46,151 nucleotides of DNA from Gordonia sp. (in: high G+C Gram-positive bacteria) (GCF_020438995.1 NZ_JAGQTN010000121.1:1-46151); one strand, 5' to 3'. Positions 34,032 to 44,498 are shown, counted from the stretch's first letter. Notes: generated by a model from the sequence alone, not told the origin. Made by a program: numbers and translations.

Positions 34032-36101
34032 TCACTGACTGACCTGGCGGATACGCGAACGCAGACCACTGGCCCGGGCGACACGCCGGTTGACCGCTGC
34101 CTTGAGGACGTCGAGGGTGCCGACGATCCACACCTGCTCCTGGGCGCGGGTGATGGCGGTGTACAGCAGCTCTCGGGTGAGCAGTTCCGAACCGACCGGC
34201 GGAAGCACCACCGTCACGGCCCCGTACTGGCTGCCCTGGCTGCGGTGGATCGTCATTGCGTAGGCGGGCACCACATCCGACAGACGCGCCGGATGCACCC
34301 GATGCACACCTGAATCTCCGCGCGCGAACGCGACGGTCAGCGGCAACTCCGCACCCGATGTCAGGTCACCCGGTCCCGGTGTCGCGCGCACATCCCGGAT
34401 CACCACGCCGCAGTCGCCGTTGGAGGTGTCGGTCTCCTTGTCGTTGACGGTCACCAGGATCGGACGGCCCGGACGCGACATCGCCGTCGCCGGTGTCAGC
34501 GGAAGGTATGTGTGGCCGCCGGCGATCCAGTCGGTGATCTGGTCGGTCCAGCCCTGCACACCCCACCGGCCCTCCCGGTGCGCGCACAGCACGCGGTGCC
34601 GGTTGAGTGCGGCCAGCGCTGTGACCTCGTCACCCTGATCCGCGGCGACGAGGAGGTCACGGCCCCAGGTGGTCACGGCCTCCTGCACCGGGTCCGGACG
34701 TGTCGGGTCGACGAGCGCGACACCCGGCAGACCCGACTGGACGAGATCGGCGACCCGGTCCGCGTCACCGTCGTTGATGGCCGTGGCCAGCGCGGCGATG
34801 CCGGGACTGTTGCGGTGGCCGCGGCGGAGAGTGATCACGCCCGCGCTGATCCGGGACAGGTCCGTGTCATCGACCACCGCGTCGGGGTCCGTGTCATCGA
34901 CCACCGCGTCGGGGTCCGTGTCATCGACCACCGCGTCGGGGTCCGTGTCATCGACCACCGCGTCGGGGTCCGGGGGCCCGCCGGCGTCGTCGGACACGCG
35001 CATACCGGCCAGGGTGGCCGCCTCGGCGGCCCGCACCCGCGCGTCGGCGGTCGTGGTGGCAGCCCCCGCTTCGACCCTGTCAACGAGATCGGCGAGAACG
35101 GCACCGGCGTCGACGGATTCGAGCTGATGCGGATCGCCGACAAAGATGATCCGGGCGTCGGGGCGGATCGCGTCGAGCACGTAGCTCATCGCCGTCATCG
35201 ACAGCATCGACGTCTCGTCCACCACCACGACGTCGTGGGGCAAGGTGTTGGTCCGGTTGTACCGCGGGTTGGCACCCGGCCGCCACGACAGCAACGAGTG
35301 GACGGTGACCGCGCGGATAGGAGTGGCATCGCGACGGTAGGAGGCGACCGACGACTCCAACTGTGCGGCGGCGCGGCCCGTCGGCGCACACAGTCCTATC
35401 CGCAGACGATGCTCGGCGAGATGTTCGAGGGTCGCGAGAATCCTTGCGACGGTGAAGGTTTTGCCGGTTCCCGGACCACCGGCCAGGACGGTGATCCAGC
35501 GGCCCGCCGCGACGAAACCGGCCAGTCGTTGCCGTGCGTCGACCGTCGCGACATCATCTGAGGAACCATCCGCATCCGCGGCGCCAGGTTCGCCGAAAGC
35601 GCGATACACGGCCTCCCGCAACGCATCCGGGTCGACCTCGGGGGCGCGTGCGGCGCGGTCGTCGAGCACCGACCGGATGACGTGTTCCTGGCGAAAGTAC
35701 TTGTGCAGGTACAGCAGCGGACCGTCGTCGGAGTCGGCCAGCACCAGTGGACGCAACGGTCCGGTGCCGGCACCGGCCACCAGCGGGCACCTCGCCAGCG
35801 CGTCGGCAAGAGCCTGAGCCGACGGCACGCGCACGTCCTCGGGGGCAGACCCGGCAATCGATTCTGTGACGCCGTCCAGCGCCAGGCAGGTCGACCCCTG
35901 CCGCACCGCCCGCACGACCAGCGCCACACCGAGTTTGGCGTCATCGGTAATCCGTTCCCCCGACAATCTGCCCAGCCGGTCGACGACGTGCAGATCGGCG
36001 GCCGAGAGCACACCGGCCCGGTTCCACGGTTCGAGCACCGGATCGGCACCGAACACCAGGTCGTCGGCGAACCGGTCCTGCCCGGCGGTACCGTCGGTCA
36101 T
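34032..36101 (-). CDS. recD: Exodeoxyribonuclease V subunit alpha, RecD
   Basis: The 689-residue protein is the 5'-3' helicase subunit of RecBCD. Walker A GGPGTGKT lies near residue 210, followed by VVVDETSMLS and GDPHQLESVDAG. The last motifs are LRRGHRNSPGIAALATAIN and, near the C-terminus, VPAYAMTIHRSQGSQY and TRELLYTAITRAQ. The ATG at 36101 overlaps the recB stop in an ATGA. Between the GDPHQL and GHRN motifs it carries a four-copy nine-residue acidic repeat not usual in RecD. RecBCD resects double-strand breaks and degrades foreign linear DNA. Confidence 0.95.
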   Translation of the reverse strand: MTDGTAGQDRFADDLVFGADPVLEPWNRAGVLSAADLHVVDRLGRLSGERITDDAKLGVALVVRAVRQGSTCLALDGVTESIAGSAPEDVRVPSAQALADALARCPLVAGAGTGPLRPLVLADSDDGPLLYLHKYFRQEHVIRSVLDDRAARAPEVDPDALREAVYRAFGEPGAADADGSSDDVATVDARQRLAGFVAAGRWITVLAGGPGTGKTFTVARILATLEHLAEHRLRIGLCAPTGRAAAQLESSVASYRRDATPIRAVTVHSLLSWRPGANPRYNRTNTLPHDVVVVDETSMLSMTAMSYVLDAIRPDARIIFVGDPHQLESVDAGAVLADLVDRVEAGAATTTADARVRAAEAATLAGMRVSDDAGGPPDPDAVVDDTDPDAVVDDTDPDAVVDDTDPDAVVDDTDLSRISAGVITLRRGHRNSPGIAALATAINDGDADRVADLVQSGLPGVALVDPTRPDPVQEAVTTWGRDLLVAADQGDEVTALAALNRHRVLCAHREGRWGVQGWTDQITDWIAGGHTYLPLTPATAMSRPGRPILVTVNDKETDTSNGDCGVVIRDVRATPGPGDLTSGAELPLTVAFARGDSGVHRVHPARLSDVVPAYAMTIHRSQGSQYGAVTVVLPPVGSELLTRELLYTAITRAQEQVWIVGTLDVLKAAVNRRVARASGLRSRIRQVSQ
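34864..34971 (-). repeat. Four-copy 27-bp in-frame minisatellite inside recD
   Basis: Four identical 27-bp units (starting at 34864, 34891, 34918 and 34945) encode DDTDPDAVV repeats at about residues 378-413 of RecD. The units are identical at the DNA level, including third positions, so the array is recent or kept uniform by slippage or gene conversion. Confidence 0.92.
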
Positions 36102-39100
36102 CGGGCAACCTCCGCGGCGCCGGCGATCAGTTCGGATCCGGCGATCAGATCGGACAGGGCCACAACCAACTCCACCGGGATCTCCCATTCGAACACTCCG
36201 CATCCAGGGGGTGTTTCCGGTCCGATCATGGCGCGCACGAAATGATACTGCGCCGGGGCAAGGTGTGTCCGCGGCTCGTACCCGGGCAGCCGCCAGCGCA
36301 GAAACCTGTGCAGCGCAACCGAATAGATCAGTGCCTGCAGCGGATAGTGATTGGCCATCATCTCGGCGGCCATGGCCTCGGCAGTGAAATCCTCGGCCAG
36401 CAGATCACCCGGCCGCAGCCGGTTGGTCTTGTAGTCGACGATCGTGAACCGGCCGTCGGGCCGGCGCAGCACCGAATCGATACTGCCGGTGAGGAATCCG
36501 CGATAGGTCTGAGCGGGCAGCTCCCGCAGGTGAGCCGAGTACCCGGCCAACAGATCAGCCGCCGGAAGGTGCCGATCGAGCAAGTCGGCGACCACGGCCA
36601 CCGTGAAGCCGCCATCCGCGCCGTCCTCGCCGCCGAGCGGGAACTCGAAGTCGAGCTCGGAGAGCCGGTCTCGCGGCGGAATCGACCACAGGTCACCGAA
36701 ACCCAGCGGCGTCGTCAGCACTCCGACGATCGCCCGGGTCAGGACGTCGATGTCGATGTCGGCGGCCCCCACCGATTCGGCGACCAGCTCGCGTACGTGT
36801 GCGTCGATGTCGGGGGCGGACGTGTCGACGTATTCCAAGGCCTCGTGCACGACGGTGCCGAACGCCGCACCGAACGGCAGGCCGTTCATCAGCGACGCCG
36901 TGGGCGAGTCACCGACCGCCACCGGCTCGGCGACCGGATCGGTGGCCTGCCCCGAATCGTCGTCGGTGTGCACGCGCATGTCCCCCGGCATGTCACCGTC
37001 GGGTTCGCTGCCGGCGGTGACCGGTGACGCCGCGCCATGGGCCCCGGCCGTGATCGCGGAATAGGATGTGCGGCGCCAGGTTTGGTCGATCTCGCGGGTG
37101 AAGGTCGCGGCCGACAGCGCACCGGCAGGCTGATCGCGGGCGGGATCGGTCCACGTGGTGTGCGCCGCGCGGGCAGGTTCGACCGAGATCGCGGTGCCGG
37201 CGGCCACGCCACGCAAGATGGCCACCACCGCGCCGTCGTCGGGGACATCGACCGAATCGGGCACCGGCCACGCCTGGGTGCGCGGCCCGGAACCGGCCGT
37301 AGGCCCGCCGAAGGTCAGCCGGTGCAGTGGTGCGTTTCGGGTACCGAATGCGGGTGCCCACCACATCACCACCTGCGACTGTGCCCGTGTCGCGGCGACG
37401 TACAGCAGCCGCAATTCCTCGGCGACCGTTTCGGCCTGTGCCTGCGCCCACCGGCGTGCCCGGCCCGGGGCACTCTTGCCTCCGACGTCGAGGCGACGAA
37501 CGCCGTCCGGATCGTGATACATGATCGTCTTGTCGTCGGGCATGTGGAGGCTGTCCCAGGCGAAGGGCAGGTAGACGATCGGGAATTGCAGTCCTTTGCT
37601 GGCGTGCACCGTCATGATCTGTACCGCCTGCGCATCCGATTCGAGACGACGGGTCTGATCCTCGGTGCGGGCGTGTGAGACGACGTCGGCGACCCGATCG
37701 GTCAACCACTCGGTGAGTTCGCTGATGCCCCAGCCCTGATCCATCACCTGTCTGTTGCAGATCGCCGCGACCTGCAACAGATCGGTCATCGCGCGTTCGC
37801 CGTGCGGGGCCGCGAGCACCCGCGCGGCAACCGCCATCTGGTCGACGATGCACGCGGCCATCGCCGAGAAGCCGGCTTCGACGAACACCCTGCCCCATTC
37901 GGCGATGTGCGCTGCCAACGCCGAGATCCGCTGGTCGTCGGCGTCGGCGAGATCGGCCGCCGACCAGCCGATGAGCGAAGTGGTCGCGGCCAGCCGGACA
38001 CTGTTGGTGCGGGCGGGCGACTCGATCGCGGTCAGCACCCACAACCAGTGCCGGGCAGCGGCGGTCCGGAACACGCTCGCGCCCGAACCCACGACGGCGG
38101 CGATACCGCGTTCGGCGAGCGCACGCCGCAGCGGCTCAACCGTCTTGTTGGTCCGGACCAGCACGGCGATGTCGCCGGGTCGCACCGGACGACTCTCATC
38201 GCCGAGGCGCACCGGCGATGAGAGCAGGGCGGCGATGTCGTCGGCGGCATCCTCGATCACCCGGGGCCGGATGTAGTCGACGGACGGGAATCCGCTGTCG
38301 CCGAACACGGTGAAGTCGGCGCGGACCAGTGCGCGGATCCGCAGCGGTGCCGCGCCGTGCAATCGGCTGCCCGGACGGGCGGCGCCGACCGCACGCGCGA
38401 CGATCTCCGGGTGGCCGAGCTGTGCACCTCCATAGATTCGGGCGAGCGCGGCCACCAGATCACCGTCGGAGCGGTGATTGGTATCCAGTGCCAGCCGTTG
38501 ATCGGCGGACCGGACCGCGGACAGATAGCTCAGGACCTCGGCGCCGCGAAAGCCGTAGATCGACTGCTTGGGATCGCCCACCAGCACCAGCGGCCGATGA
38601 CCGTGAAAACAGCGCCGCACGATCTCCCACTGCTGAGGGTCGGTGTCCTGGAACTCATCGATGAGCACCACCCCGAACTGCTCACGGATACGCGCGCATG
38701 CCTGCGCGCCGACGTCCTTGTCGCACACGATCCGGTAGAGGATGGCCTGCAGATCGTCGTAGGTGCGGACCCGCGAGGCCCGTTTGCGCCGTTCGACGAT
38801 TGTCCGGAGCTTGCGGGTGAATCGCACCCGGCGAAGCACGGCCTGCGCTGCCGGGGAGCCGGGATCGGCCAGTTCGGACTCGTCCGGGGACAGTTCGGCC
38901 GCGGGATTGCGCATTGCATCGCGGGCGATGTCCTCGGCGGCGCCGAAACCGAATTCGGGGCTGTCTGCGTCTTTGAAACCATCCATGTACAGGTCGCGTG
39001 CGGCCTCGGCGACCATCTCGTCGACGTCCTCGACGATGGCGGCCACCAGGTCCCGTTCCCCGAGAAAGCCCAACGCTTCCAGCATCCGGTTGCAGAAGGT

Positions 39101-39493
39101 GTGGGTCGTGGCAATGGTGGATGCGTCGAAGTCCGACAGTGCCCGCTGCAGGTTGTCGCGCCGCCCGGCCACCTGCGCCGGATCGCCCGAGGCGAGGAAC
39201 CGCTCAAGCGGGTCCGGTGAGCGCAATGCCGACGCGGGGTCGGCGAGTGCGACGCACAGTCCGCGCACCCGTTCCCGCATCCGCTCGCGCAGTTCGGCGC
39301 TGGCCGCGCGGCTGAAAGTCACCAGCAGGACCTCGTCGATCGCCGTACCCTCGGCGATATGACGGGCCGCGAGGCCGACGATGGCGTACGTCTTGCCGGT
39401 ACCGGCGCTCGCCTCCAGCACTGTGGTGCCCGGCGGCAGTGGTGCGGTGATGTCGAACGACCGGGGTCCGCCGGCACCGGTTGTTCTGCTCAT
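36098..39493 (-). CDS. recB: Exodeoxyribonuclease V subunit beta, RecB
   Basis: The 1,131-residue protein is the 3'-5' helicase and nuclease subunit. Walker A AGTGKT is at 30-35, followed by the UvrD-type motif IDEFQDTDPQQW, LVGDPKQSIYGFRGAEV, and MTVHASKGLQFPIVYLP. The C-terminal RecB nuclease domain has DSVLRRPDG and VDYKTNR with the catalytic Asp and Lys. The ATG at 39493 overlaps the recC stop in an ATGA; the frame upstream to 39526 lies inside recC. The recB-recD junction uses the same overlap. Confidence 0.95.
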   Translation of the reverse strand: MSRTTGAGGPRSFDITAPLPPGTTVLEASAGTGKTYAIVGLAARHIAEGTAIDEVLLVTFSRAASAELRERMRERVRGLCVALADPASALRSPDPLERFLASGDPAQVAGRRDNLQRALSDFDASTIATTHTFCNRMLEALGFLGERDLVAAIVEDVDEMVAEAARDLYMDGFKDADSPEFGFGAAEDIARDAMRNPAAELSPDESELADPGSPAAQAVLRRVRFTRKLRTIVERRKRASRVRTYDDLQAILYRIVCDKDVGAQACARIREQFGVVLIDEFQDTDPQQWEIVRRCFHGHRPLVLVGDPKQSIYGFRGAEVLSYLSAVRSADQRLALDTNHRSDGDLVAALARIYGGAQLGHPEIVARAVGAARPGSRLHGAAPLRIRALVRADFTVFGDSGFPSVDYIRPRVIEDAADDIAALLSSPVRLGDESRPVRPGDIAVLVRTNKTVEPLRRALAERGIAAVVGSGASVFRTAAARHWLWVLTAIESPARTNSVRLAATTSLIGWSAADLADADDQRISALAAHIAEWGRVFVEAGFSAMAACIVDQMAVAARVLAAPHGERAMTDLLQVAAICNRQVMDQGWGISELTEWLTDRVADVVSHARTEDQTRRLESDAQAVQIMTVHASKGLQFPIVYLPFAWDSLHMPDDKTIMYHDPDGVRRLDVGGKSAPGRARRWAQAQAETVAEELRLLYVAATRAQSQVVMWWAPAFGTRNAPLHRLTFGGPTAGSGPRTQAWPVPDSVDVPDDGAVVAILRGVAAGTAISVEPARAAHTTWTDPARDQPAGALSAATFTREIDQTWRRTSYSAITAGAHGAASPVTAGSEPDGDMPGDMRVHTDDDSGQATDPVAEPVAVGDSPTASLMNGLPFGAAFGTVVHEALEYVDTSAPDIDAHVRELVAESVGAADIDIDVLTRAIVGVLTTPLGFGDLWSIPPRDRLSELDFEFPLGGEDGADGGFTVAVVADLLDRHLPAADLLAGYSAHLRELPAQTYRGFLTGSIDSVLRRPDGRFTIVDYKTNRLRPGDLLAEDFTAEAMAAEMMANHYPLQALIYSVALHRFLRWRLPGYEPRTHLAPAQYHFVRAMIGPETPPGCGVFEWEIPVELVVALSDLIAGSELIAGAAEVAR

Positions 39494-42400
39494 GCGTCCA
39501 CCTCGTGGTTCAGCAACGGAATCCACAGCTTCCGGGCGAGTGCGCAGAACACGGCTCCGGCGTCATCACCGAGATCGGGATCCGGTTCCAGACCTACTGC
39601 ACCCCAATCGATGTCGTCGCGATCGCCGATTCGGTCGATGAGCAGGTCATCGAAGTCGACGGTCGCCGACACATCCCCGCCGAAGGCCATCCGCACGAAC
39701 CGGTTCCACGACTCGCCGTATTCGTGCCCGAACGATCGCCGCGCGGCCGACAGCCCCACCAGCCCGCCGGAACGGCGGCCGGACTCGACGAACTCGGCGG
39801 CCAGGTCCGCGGTGACCGGCAGGATCTTCCGCAGTCCCAGATCACGCACCGCGACAAGCTCTTCCAGAATCGGTACCGGATCGTCGGGAACACCGAACCG
39901 GGACAGGGCAACCCCTCCGGTCCTGCTCCTGCGGCGGCCGACCACCACCGCCGAGGTGACCGACGGCGCCGCGGAGCCGGAACCGACCGTCGGCGTCGCG
40001 GCGAGGGCGAGCAGACCGATCCAGGCGGCCAACCGCTGTTTGGGGCGGAGTTTGGAAAATGTTGCAGTGACGATGTTCTCACCGAACACGTCGGCTATCG
40101 TGCCGTGGATGCGTCTGCCATCGGCGAGCGGGACCAGCACATCGGCAGTCCTGTGGCCGCCGTCGCCGGTCGCGTGCCGACGCAACGGGACCACCGCGTC
40201 GTGCACGTCGGTGACCGCGTCCGAAATCGTGCGCAGTTGCCGGGAACCGAACATCCTGGGCGGCAACGTACCCCGGCGCAGCTCCGCGGCCTGACAGTCC
40301 AGCAACGATGCACCGTCGAGCATGCGCCGAAGCAGCCTGTCGCCGACACCCCACTCGTCGAGTCCGCCCAGGGTGATGTCCAGCTCGTCCGCGTGCGCCT
40401 GCTCCTCCTGCGGAATCCAGATCTGCAAGCGCTGCCGGAAGAATGCCTCGATCGGCGAGTTGTGGAAGGCGATCAGATCGGCCAGGTCGATGTCCCGGGC
40501 ACCTGTCGCGACGGGCTCGTGCGTGGGCTCGGCAAAGACGCACCGTGCCGGGACTGCCACGGCGTGCTCACCATGCGCTGATCGCAGGGCACGCGCCCCG
40601 TCGAGCAACGAGGTGTCGTGACTGAACGGACCTGCGATACCGCGCACCGCGGCGTCGGTGAAATTGCGGGAATCGAAGGCGTGCAGGGTATGCCGGCGCA
40701 CCACACCCGCACCTGCGGCCGGGCCGTCGGCGCCGGTGAGAGTATCCAGGGTATCGACCAGTTCGCTGACGACGACTGCCGGCGGGATCGCGCGACCGGT
40801 GATCGGATCCGCACCGGTGAAGTACACGTGCAGAGTCTCGGTCGCCGCCCAGATGGCGTCCAGAAAGGCCTGCCTGTCCTCGTCGCGCGGATGACGTTCC
40901 CCGACCAGCGGCCGGGTTCCGCAGACATCGTCGCCGTCGATGCGGGTGGCACGCGGGAAGGTATCGGCGTCGATGCCGAGCAGGATGATCACCCGGTGCG
41001 GAACCGAACGCATCGGCACCATCGAACACACCGTGAGTTCGCCGGTACGGAAGTTCGAGCGCCCGGCACGGCTGACCAGCAGCCCCGACATCAGGTCACG
41101 CACATCGGCCAGACGCAACTCGCATGAAGTCGCAGCGAGCGCACCGTGTTCGGCGGGAGCATCGTCGAGAACCCTGCCGATGGTTCGCAGCGCCGCGGTG
41201 GTGGTCCAGTCCTCGCCGGGGACCGCGGCGGTCAGGGCACGTACACCGTCGGCCAGGATAGTTGCCCAGCGCGCCGGGGTCGCAGACGAGTCCATCTGCG
41301 ACAGAACATGATCAAGCCTGTTGACGAATTCGGCGAACCGGCCGAACAGGTCGATGGCGGTGCTTTCGACGGCGTCGAGCGGCAGCGCCGCACCCAGCCA
41401 CTGCCCGTCGGTCTCGTCGGCCACGGCCCCAAGCGCGATCCGGTCCAGACCTGCGGCGAAGGTGCCCTGCGCGAACGCCCCCATACTGAATCGCTGTCGT
41501 TCCCGGACCCCCAGACCCCAACGAATACCGCTGCGGCCCAACCACTCCCGGATGGTGTCCAGGTCGGAGTCGGCGAAACCGAACCGGACCCGCACGGGTT
41601 CGGCTGACGCGAGGTCGAGAACCTCGCTCGCGGTGACCCTGCCCGCGGCCAGCGCCACGACGTGCGCGATCACCTCCAACACCGGATTGACCTGCCGCAC
41701 ACCACGATCGGCCATACGCACCCGCAGGGAGAACGCCGGATGGCCGAGTCCGGACTGGCCGAAGGCACCGCGGATCAGCGGGCTGAAGGTCTCCACGTCG
41801 GGGCACATGATCAGCACATCGCGCGGTTGCAGGGTGGGGTCGGCCGAGAACAGGTGCAGCAACCGGTCGCGAAGGACTTCCACCTGTCGCTGCGGACCGT
41901 GACACGAGTGCACCTCGACGGTGCCGTCGTCTGCGGCGCTGCCCGGATGCGGGCGATCCTCGCGCAGCCCCGCCTGCAGGGTGTGGAGAAGGGACTCGCG
42001 CGGGCCGTCGGCCGTCGCGTGGTGCAGGTCGCGGTCGGCGAGTCCGGCGAGCCGCTCCTGCAACTCGCCGACATCGCGGGCCAGACTGGCCAGCAATGGA
42101 TGCCGTGGCACGCACCGTTTCCACTGTCCGCGCGGCACCGGCGGCGTGAGCAGTCGCGGAGCGCCCGCGGTGCGCAGTGACGACGGACCACGCTCCCACA
42201 GCACCGGACTCGGATGTGCGAGGTACAGGTGCACGTCGTGATGTTCGGCGGCGGCGGCGAGAACCCGGCGCAGCGACTCGGAGATGCGCGTGGGCCCGAA
42301 CACCGACAACCGTGCGGGCAGGTCGCCTGCCTGCGGATCCTCGCGCAGACGGGCACACACCTGGTCCAGATACTCGACCGGATGCGGCACCCCGATCTCG

Positions 42401-43056
42401 GCGCGCACCGCGCGGAAGAAGCCGGGCTGCCAGATCATACCCTTGGCGACCGGTTCGCCGGTGCCGTCGAGGTCGGTACCGCCGGCAGTAGGCCCGGCGG
42501 CCCATGCGGCGAGCATGGCCGGCCGGGCCGTCGCGTAGCGGGTGAACAGGTCGGCGATCTGTCGCGCGGTGGCGTACCTGCGGCCCTGTCGGTACTCGGC
42601 ATCGGCGAGAGCCTGCGCACCGCCGGGCCCACTGCGACCGTCGCGCCCGGTCGTGTGCGCTCCGACGTGCCGGGCGATGACCCGGAACGCGTCGTCGTCG
42701 ACACTCGCGTCGAGAACACGCAGCACCGGCCAGACCAGCCGGCCCGGACGCCACGGATCGTCCACCCGACCGGTGCCGGTCAGGGTGAACGACGACCCCG
42801 AATGGACCGCCGCCACGATCCGATCGGCCAGGTCGGCCGGCGACGGGAAATCGATGTTCGCGCAGATCCCGTCGCTGGTGGAACCGGTGCCGAGTCGGCG
42901 GGCCAGATGCTGCTGCAACCAGCGCTCCACGCCGCGTGCGGGCACACTGACGATCTCGGGCGCGAACGGATCGGCCGGTGCAGTCGGTGCCGACAGGACG
43001 CCGGCAAGCACGTCGGCCAGTACATCGGTGCGTTCGGCGCGGTGGACGATCAGCAT
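39490..43056 (-). CDS. recC: Exodeoxyribonuclease V subunit gamma, RecC
   Basis: The 1,188-residue protein starts MLIVHRAERTDVLADVLA, contains PARGVERWLQQHLARRLG near the N-terminus and NIDFPSPADL shortly after, all typical of RecC. A central MGAFAQGTFAAGLDRI and LLGIDADTFPR segment also fits. RecC holds the complex together, splits the DNA strands and scans for Chi with inactive helicase-like domains. It is first in the recC-recB-recD operon. The product agrees in length with other actinobacterial RecC proteins, to the best of my knowledge. Confidence 0.94.
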   Translation of the reverse strand: MLIVHRAERTDVLADVLAGVLSAPTAPADPFAPEIVSVPARGVERWLQQHLARRLGTGSTSDGICANIDFPSPADLADRIVAAVHSGSSFTLTGTGRVDDPWRPGRLVWPVLRVLDASVDDDAFRVIARHVGAHTTGRDGRSGPGGAQALADAEYRQGRRYATARQIADLFTRYATARPAMLAAWAAGPTAGGTDLDGTGEPVAKGMIWQPGFFRAVRAEIGVPHPVEYLDQVCARLREDPQAGDLPARLSVFGPTRISESLRRVLAAAAEHHDVHLYLAHPSPVLWERGPSSLRTAGAPRLLTPPVPRGQWKRCVPRHPLLASLARDVGELQERLAGLADRDLHHATADGPRESLLHTLQAGLREDRPHPGSAADDGTVEVHSCHGPQRQVEVLRDRLLHLFSADPTLQPRDVLIMCPDVETFSPLIRGAFGQSGLGHPAFSLRVRMADRGVRQVNPVLEVIAHVVALAAGRVTASEVLDLASAEPVRVRFGFADSDLDTIREWLGRSGIRWGLGVRERQRFSMGAFAQGTFAAGLDRIALGAVADETDGQWLGAALPLDAVESTAIDLFGRFAEFVNRLDHVLSQMDSSATPARWATILADGVRALTAAVPGEDWTTTAALRTIGRVLDDAPAEHGALAATSCELRLADVRDLMSGLLVSRAGRSNFRTGELTVCSMVPMRSVPHRVIILLGIDADTFPRATRIDGDDVCGTRPLVGERHPRDEDRQAFLDAIWAATETLHVYFTGADPITGRAIPPAVVVSELVDTLDTLTGADGPAAGAGVVRRHTLHAFDSRNFTDAAVRGIAGPFSHDTSLLDGARALRSAHGEHAVAVPARCVFAEPTHEPVATGARDIDLADLIAFHNSPIEAFFRQRLQIWIPQEEQAHADELDITLGGLDEWGVGDRLLRRMLDGASLLDCQAAELRRGTLPPRMFGSRQLRTISDAVTDVHDAVVPLRRHATGDGGHRTADVLVPLADGRRIHGTIADVFGENIVTATFSKLRPKQRLAAWIGLLALAATPTVGSGSAAPSVTSAVVVGRRRSRTGGVALSRFGVPDDPVPILEELVAVRDLGLRKILPVTADLAAEFVESGRRSGGLVGLSAARRSFGHEYGESWNRFVRMAFGGDVSATVDFDDLLIDRIGDRDDIDWGAVGLEPDPDLGDDAGAVFCALARKLWIPLLNHEVDA

Positions 43057-43080
43057 CGGTGTCGGTTCCCCCTGCCGCCG

Positions 43081-43632
43081 CTAGATGCTCTGCAGATCCG
43101 GCATCGGACCACGCCAGTTCCCGAATATGGCCTTCACCTCGTCCGACAACGGCAGCGACGCCCCGGTTGACCGCTCGATGCCGACCAGAACCGTGCGCGC
43201 GATCGCACACAGCTCCCCATCGGCCGAGTACAGCCGGCACCCGATGGTGACCGACTTGCCGCCGATACGGCCGACCGAGACGACCACCCGCACCGGGGCG
43301 AAGCTGTACATCAGTGGTGCGCGGAACTCGATGTCCTGACGGGCCACCACCGTGACCGGACGCCGCAGACCGCTGTCGTTGCGGAACCAGGTGGCCAGCG
43401 CCCGGATGCGGGACTCCTCGAAGATCCGGGCGATCACCACATTGTTGACGTGGTTGTTCAGATCCACGTCGCCCCAGCGCAGCGACACCGGAATGTCGAT
43501 CCCGCCGTCGGGTGCCCGACGGATAGCGACCCGTTCCTCACTGACGATCTCACCGCCGGGGCCACCGTCGGTGGGCTCGGTCTCTTCGATCTGCGAATCA
43601 CCGTCTACCTGTGAAGGGCTGTTCTCGCGCAC
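43081..43632 (-). CDS. Hotdog-fold acyl-CoA thioesterase (4HBT family)
   Basis: The 183-residue protein has a hotdog core of ~130 residues: VSLRWGDVDLNNHVNNVVIARIFEESRIRAL, where the Asp of RWGDVDLNNH is the usual catalytic acid. DIEFRAPLMY and VGRIGGKSVTIGCRLY follow. The first ~40 residues are acidic and low in complexity. Such enzymes hydrolyse acyl-CoA esters. It starts at ATG 43632 and ends 25 bases before recC begins, on the same strand, so it may be co-transcribed with recCBD although its function is unrelated. Confidence 0.87.
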   Translation of the reverse strand: MRENSPSQVDGDSQIEETEPTDGGPGGEIVSEERVAIRRAPDGGIDIPVSLRWGDVDLNNHVNNVVIARIFEESRIRALATWFRNDSGLRRPVTVVARQDIEFRAPLMYSFAPVRVVVSVGRIGGKSVTIGCRLYSADGELCAIARTVLVGIERSTGASLPLSDEVKAIFGNWRGPMPDLQSI

Positions 43633-43835
43633 ACGGCAAACCCTAACGGCTCGGTGCGACCTTGCGGCCCGCCGGTCGTACCGTCACCCCTTCATCGTCT
43701 CCGTGACGCGAGATACACCCGAACGCACCCACAGGTGCGCGCGCGGAGACGTAGACTCACCCGGAGGCTGCCACGGGCGGCGTGCTGACGCGGGTTCGAG
43801 CTGCGGAGAGCAGGACTCGGCGAAGGGGGCCACCG

Positions 43836-44498
43836 GTGATCATCGAGACCCCGCGCACCCGCCTGCTCCCGGTTTGCGCTGCCGACGTCGATGACCTGGT
43901 GCTTCTCGACAGCGACCCCGAGGTGATGCGCTACGTCAGCGGTGGCGCGCCCACCCCGCGCGGCGAGATCGTTGATTGGGTTCTGCCACGCGCGCAGTCG
44001 CACCTGCGGTCCTCCCGCGGCGGACTGTGGGTGGCCCGTCAGCGCGAAAGCGATCACTTCGTCGGCTGGGTGTCCTTGCGGCACCCCGGGCACAGCCGGC
44101 AGTCCGAACTGGAACTGAGCTACCGGCTGGGGCGGCGATGGTGGGGATCGGGCCTGGCCACCGAATCCTCCGGCGCGCTCATCACGATGGCTTTCCGGAC
44201 GCTGGGTACCCAGCGGGTGTTCGCGACGACCACCGCCGCGAACGTCGGTTCGCGGCGGGTGATGGAAAAGCTCGGCATGTGTCTGACCTGGGTGGCGATG
44301 CCCGACGACTGCGCCGACCCCGACCTCGCGGACGTCGAATACGAACTCTCCCGTGCCCAGTGGGAACTCGGGCAGGCACCGACGGTCCGATTTCGCCGCA
44401 TCGCCACAGGTCACAGCACCAAGGATGCGGTATCCGGTGGCCGTCACCGCCGCGCTGCCACCACCGAGTTTCCCTTCATCGCGACCGAAGCCGGATAA
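43836..44498 (+). CDS. GNAT-family N-acetyltransferase
   Basis: The 220-residue protein begins VIIETPRTRLLPVCAADVDDL and carries the GNAT acetyl-CoA pyrophosphate loop in LGRRWWGSGLATESSGALI. The closing segment AANVGSRRVMEKLGM is typical of RimJ/RimL-type GNATs. These acetylate amino groups of proteins or small molecules; the substrate is unknown. I chose the GTG at 43836, preceded by GAAGGGGG; the start at 43782 would add 18 basic residues. The last ~35 residues are basic and not part of the fold. It is divergent from the thioesterase gene. Confidence 0.87.
   Translation: MIIETPRTRLLPVCAADVDDLVLLDSDPEVMRYVSGGAPTPRGEIVDWVLPRAQSHLRSSRGGLWVARQRESDHFVGWVSLRHPGHSRQSELELSYRLGRRWWGSGLATESSGALITMAFRTLGTQRVFATTTAANVGSRRVMEKLGMCLTWVAMPDDCADPDLADVEYELSRAQWELGQAPTVRFRRIATGHSTKDAVSGGRHRRAATTEFPFIATEAG

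Noticed and set aside
34512-35561. 349-residue plus-strand frame over recD with a VGVRVIDHR repeat
   Set aside because: The repeat is the minisatellite read on the wrong strand. The RecD motifs lie on the minus strand.
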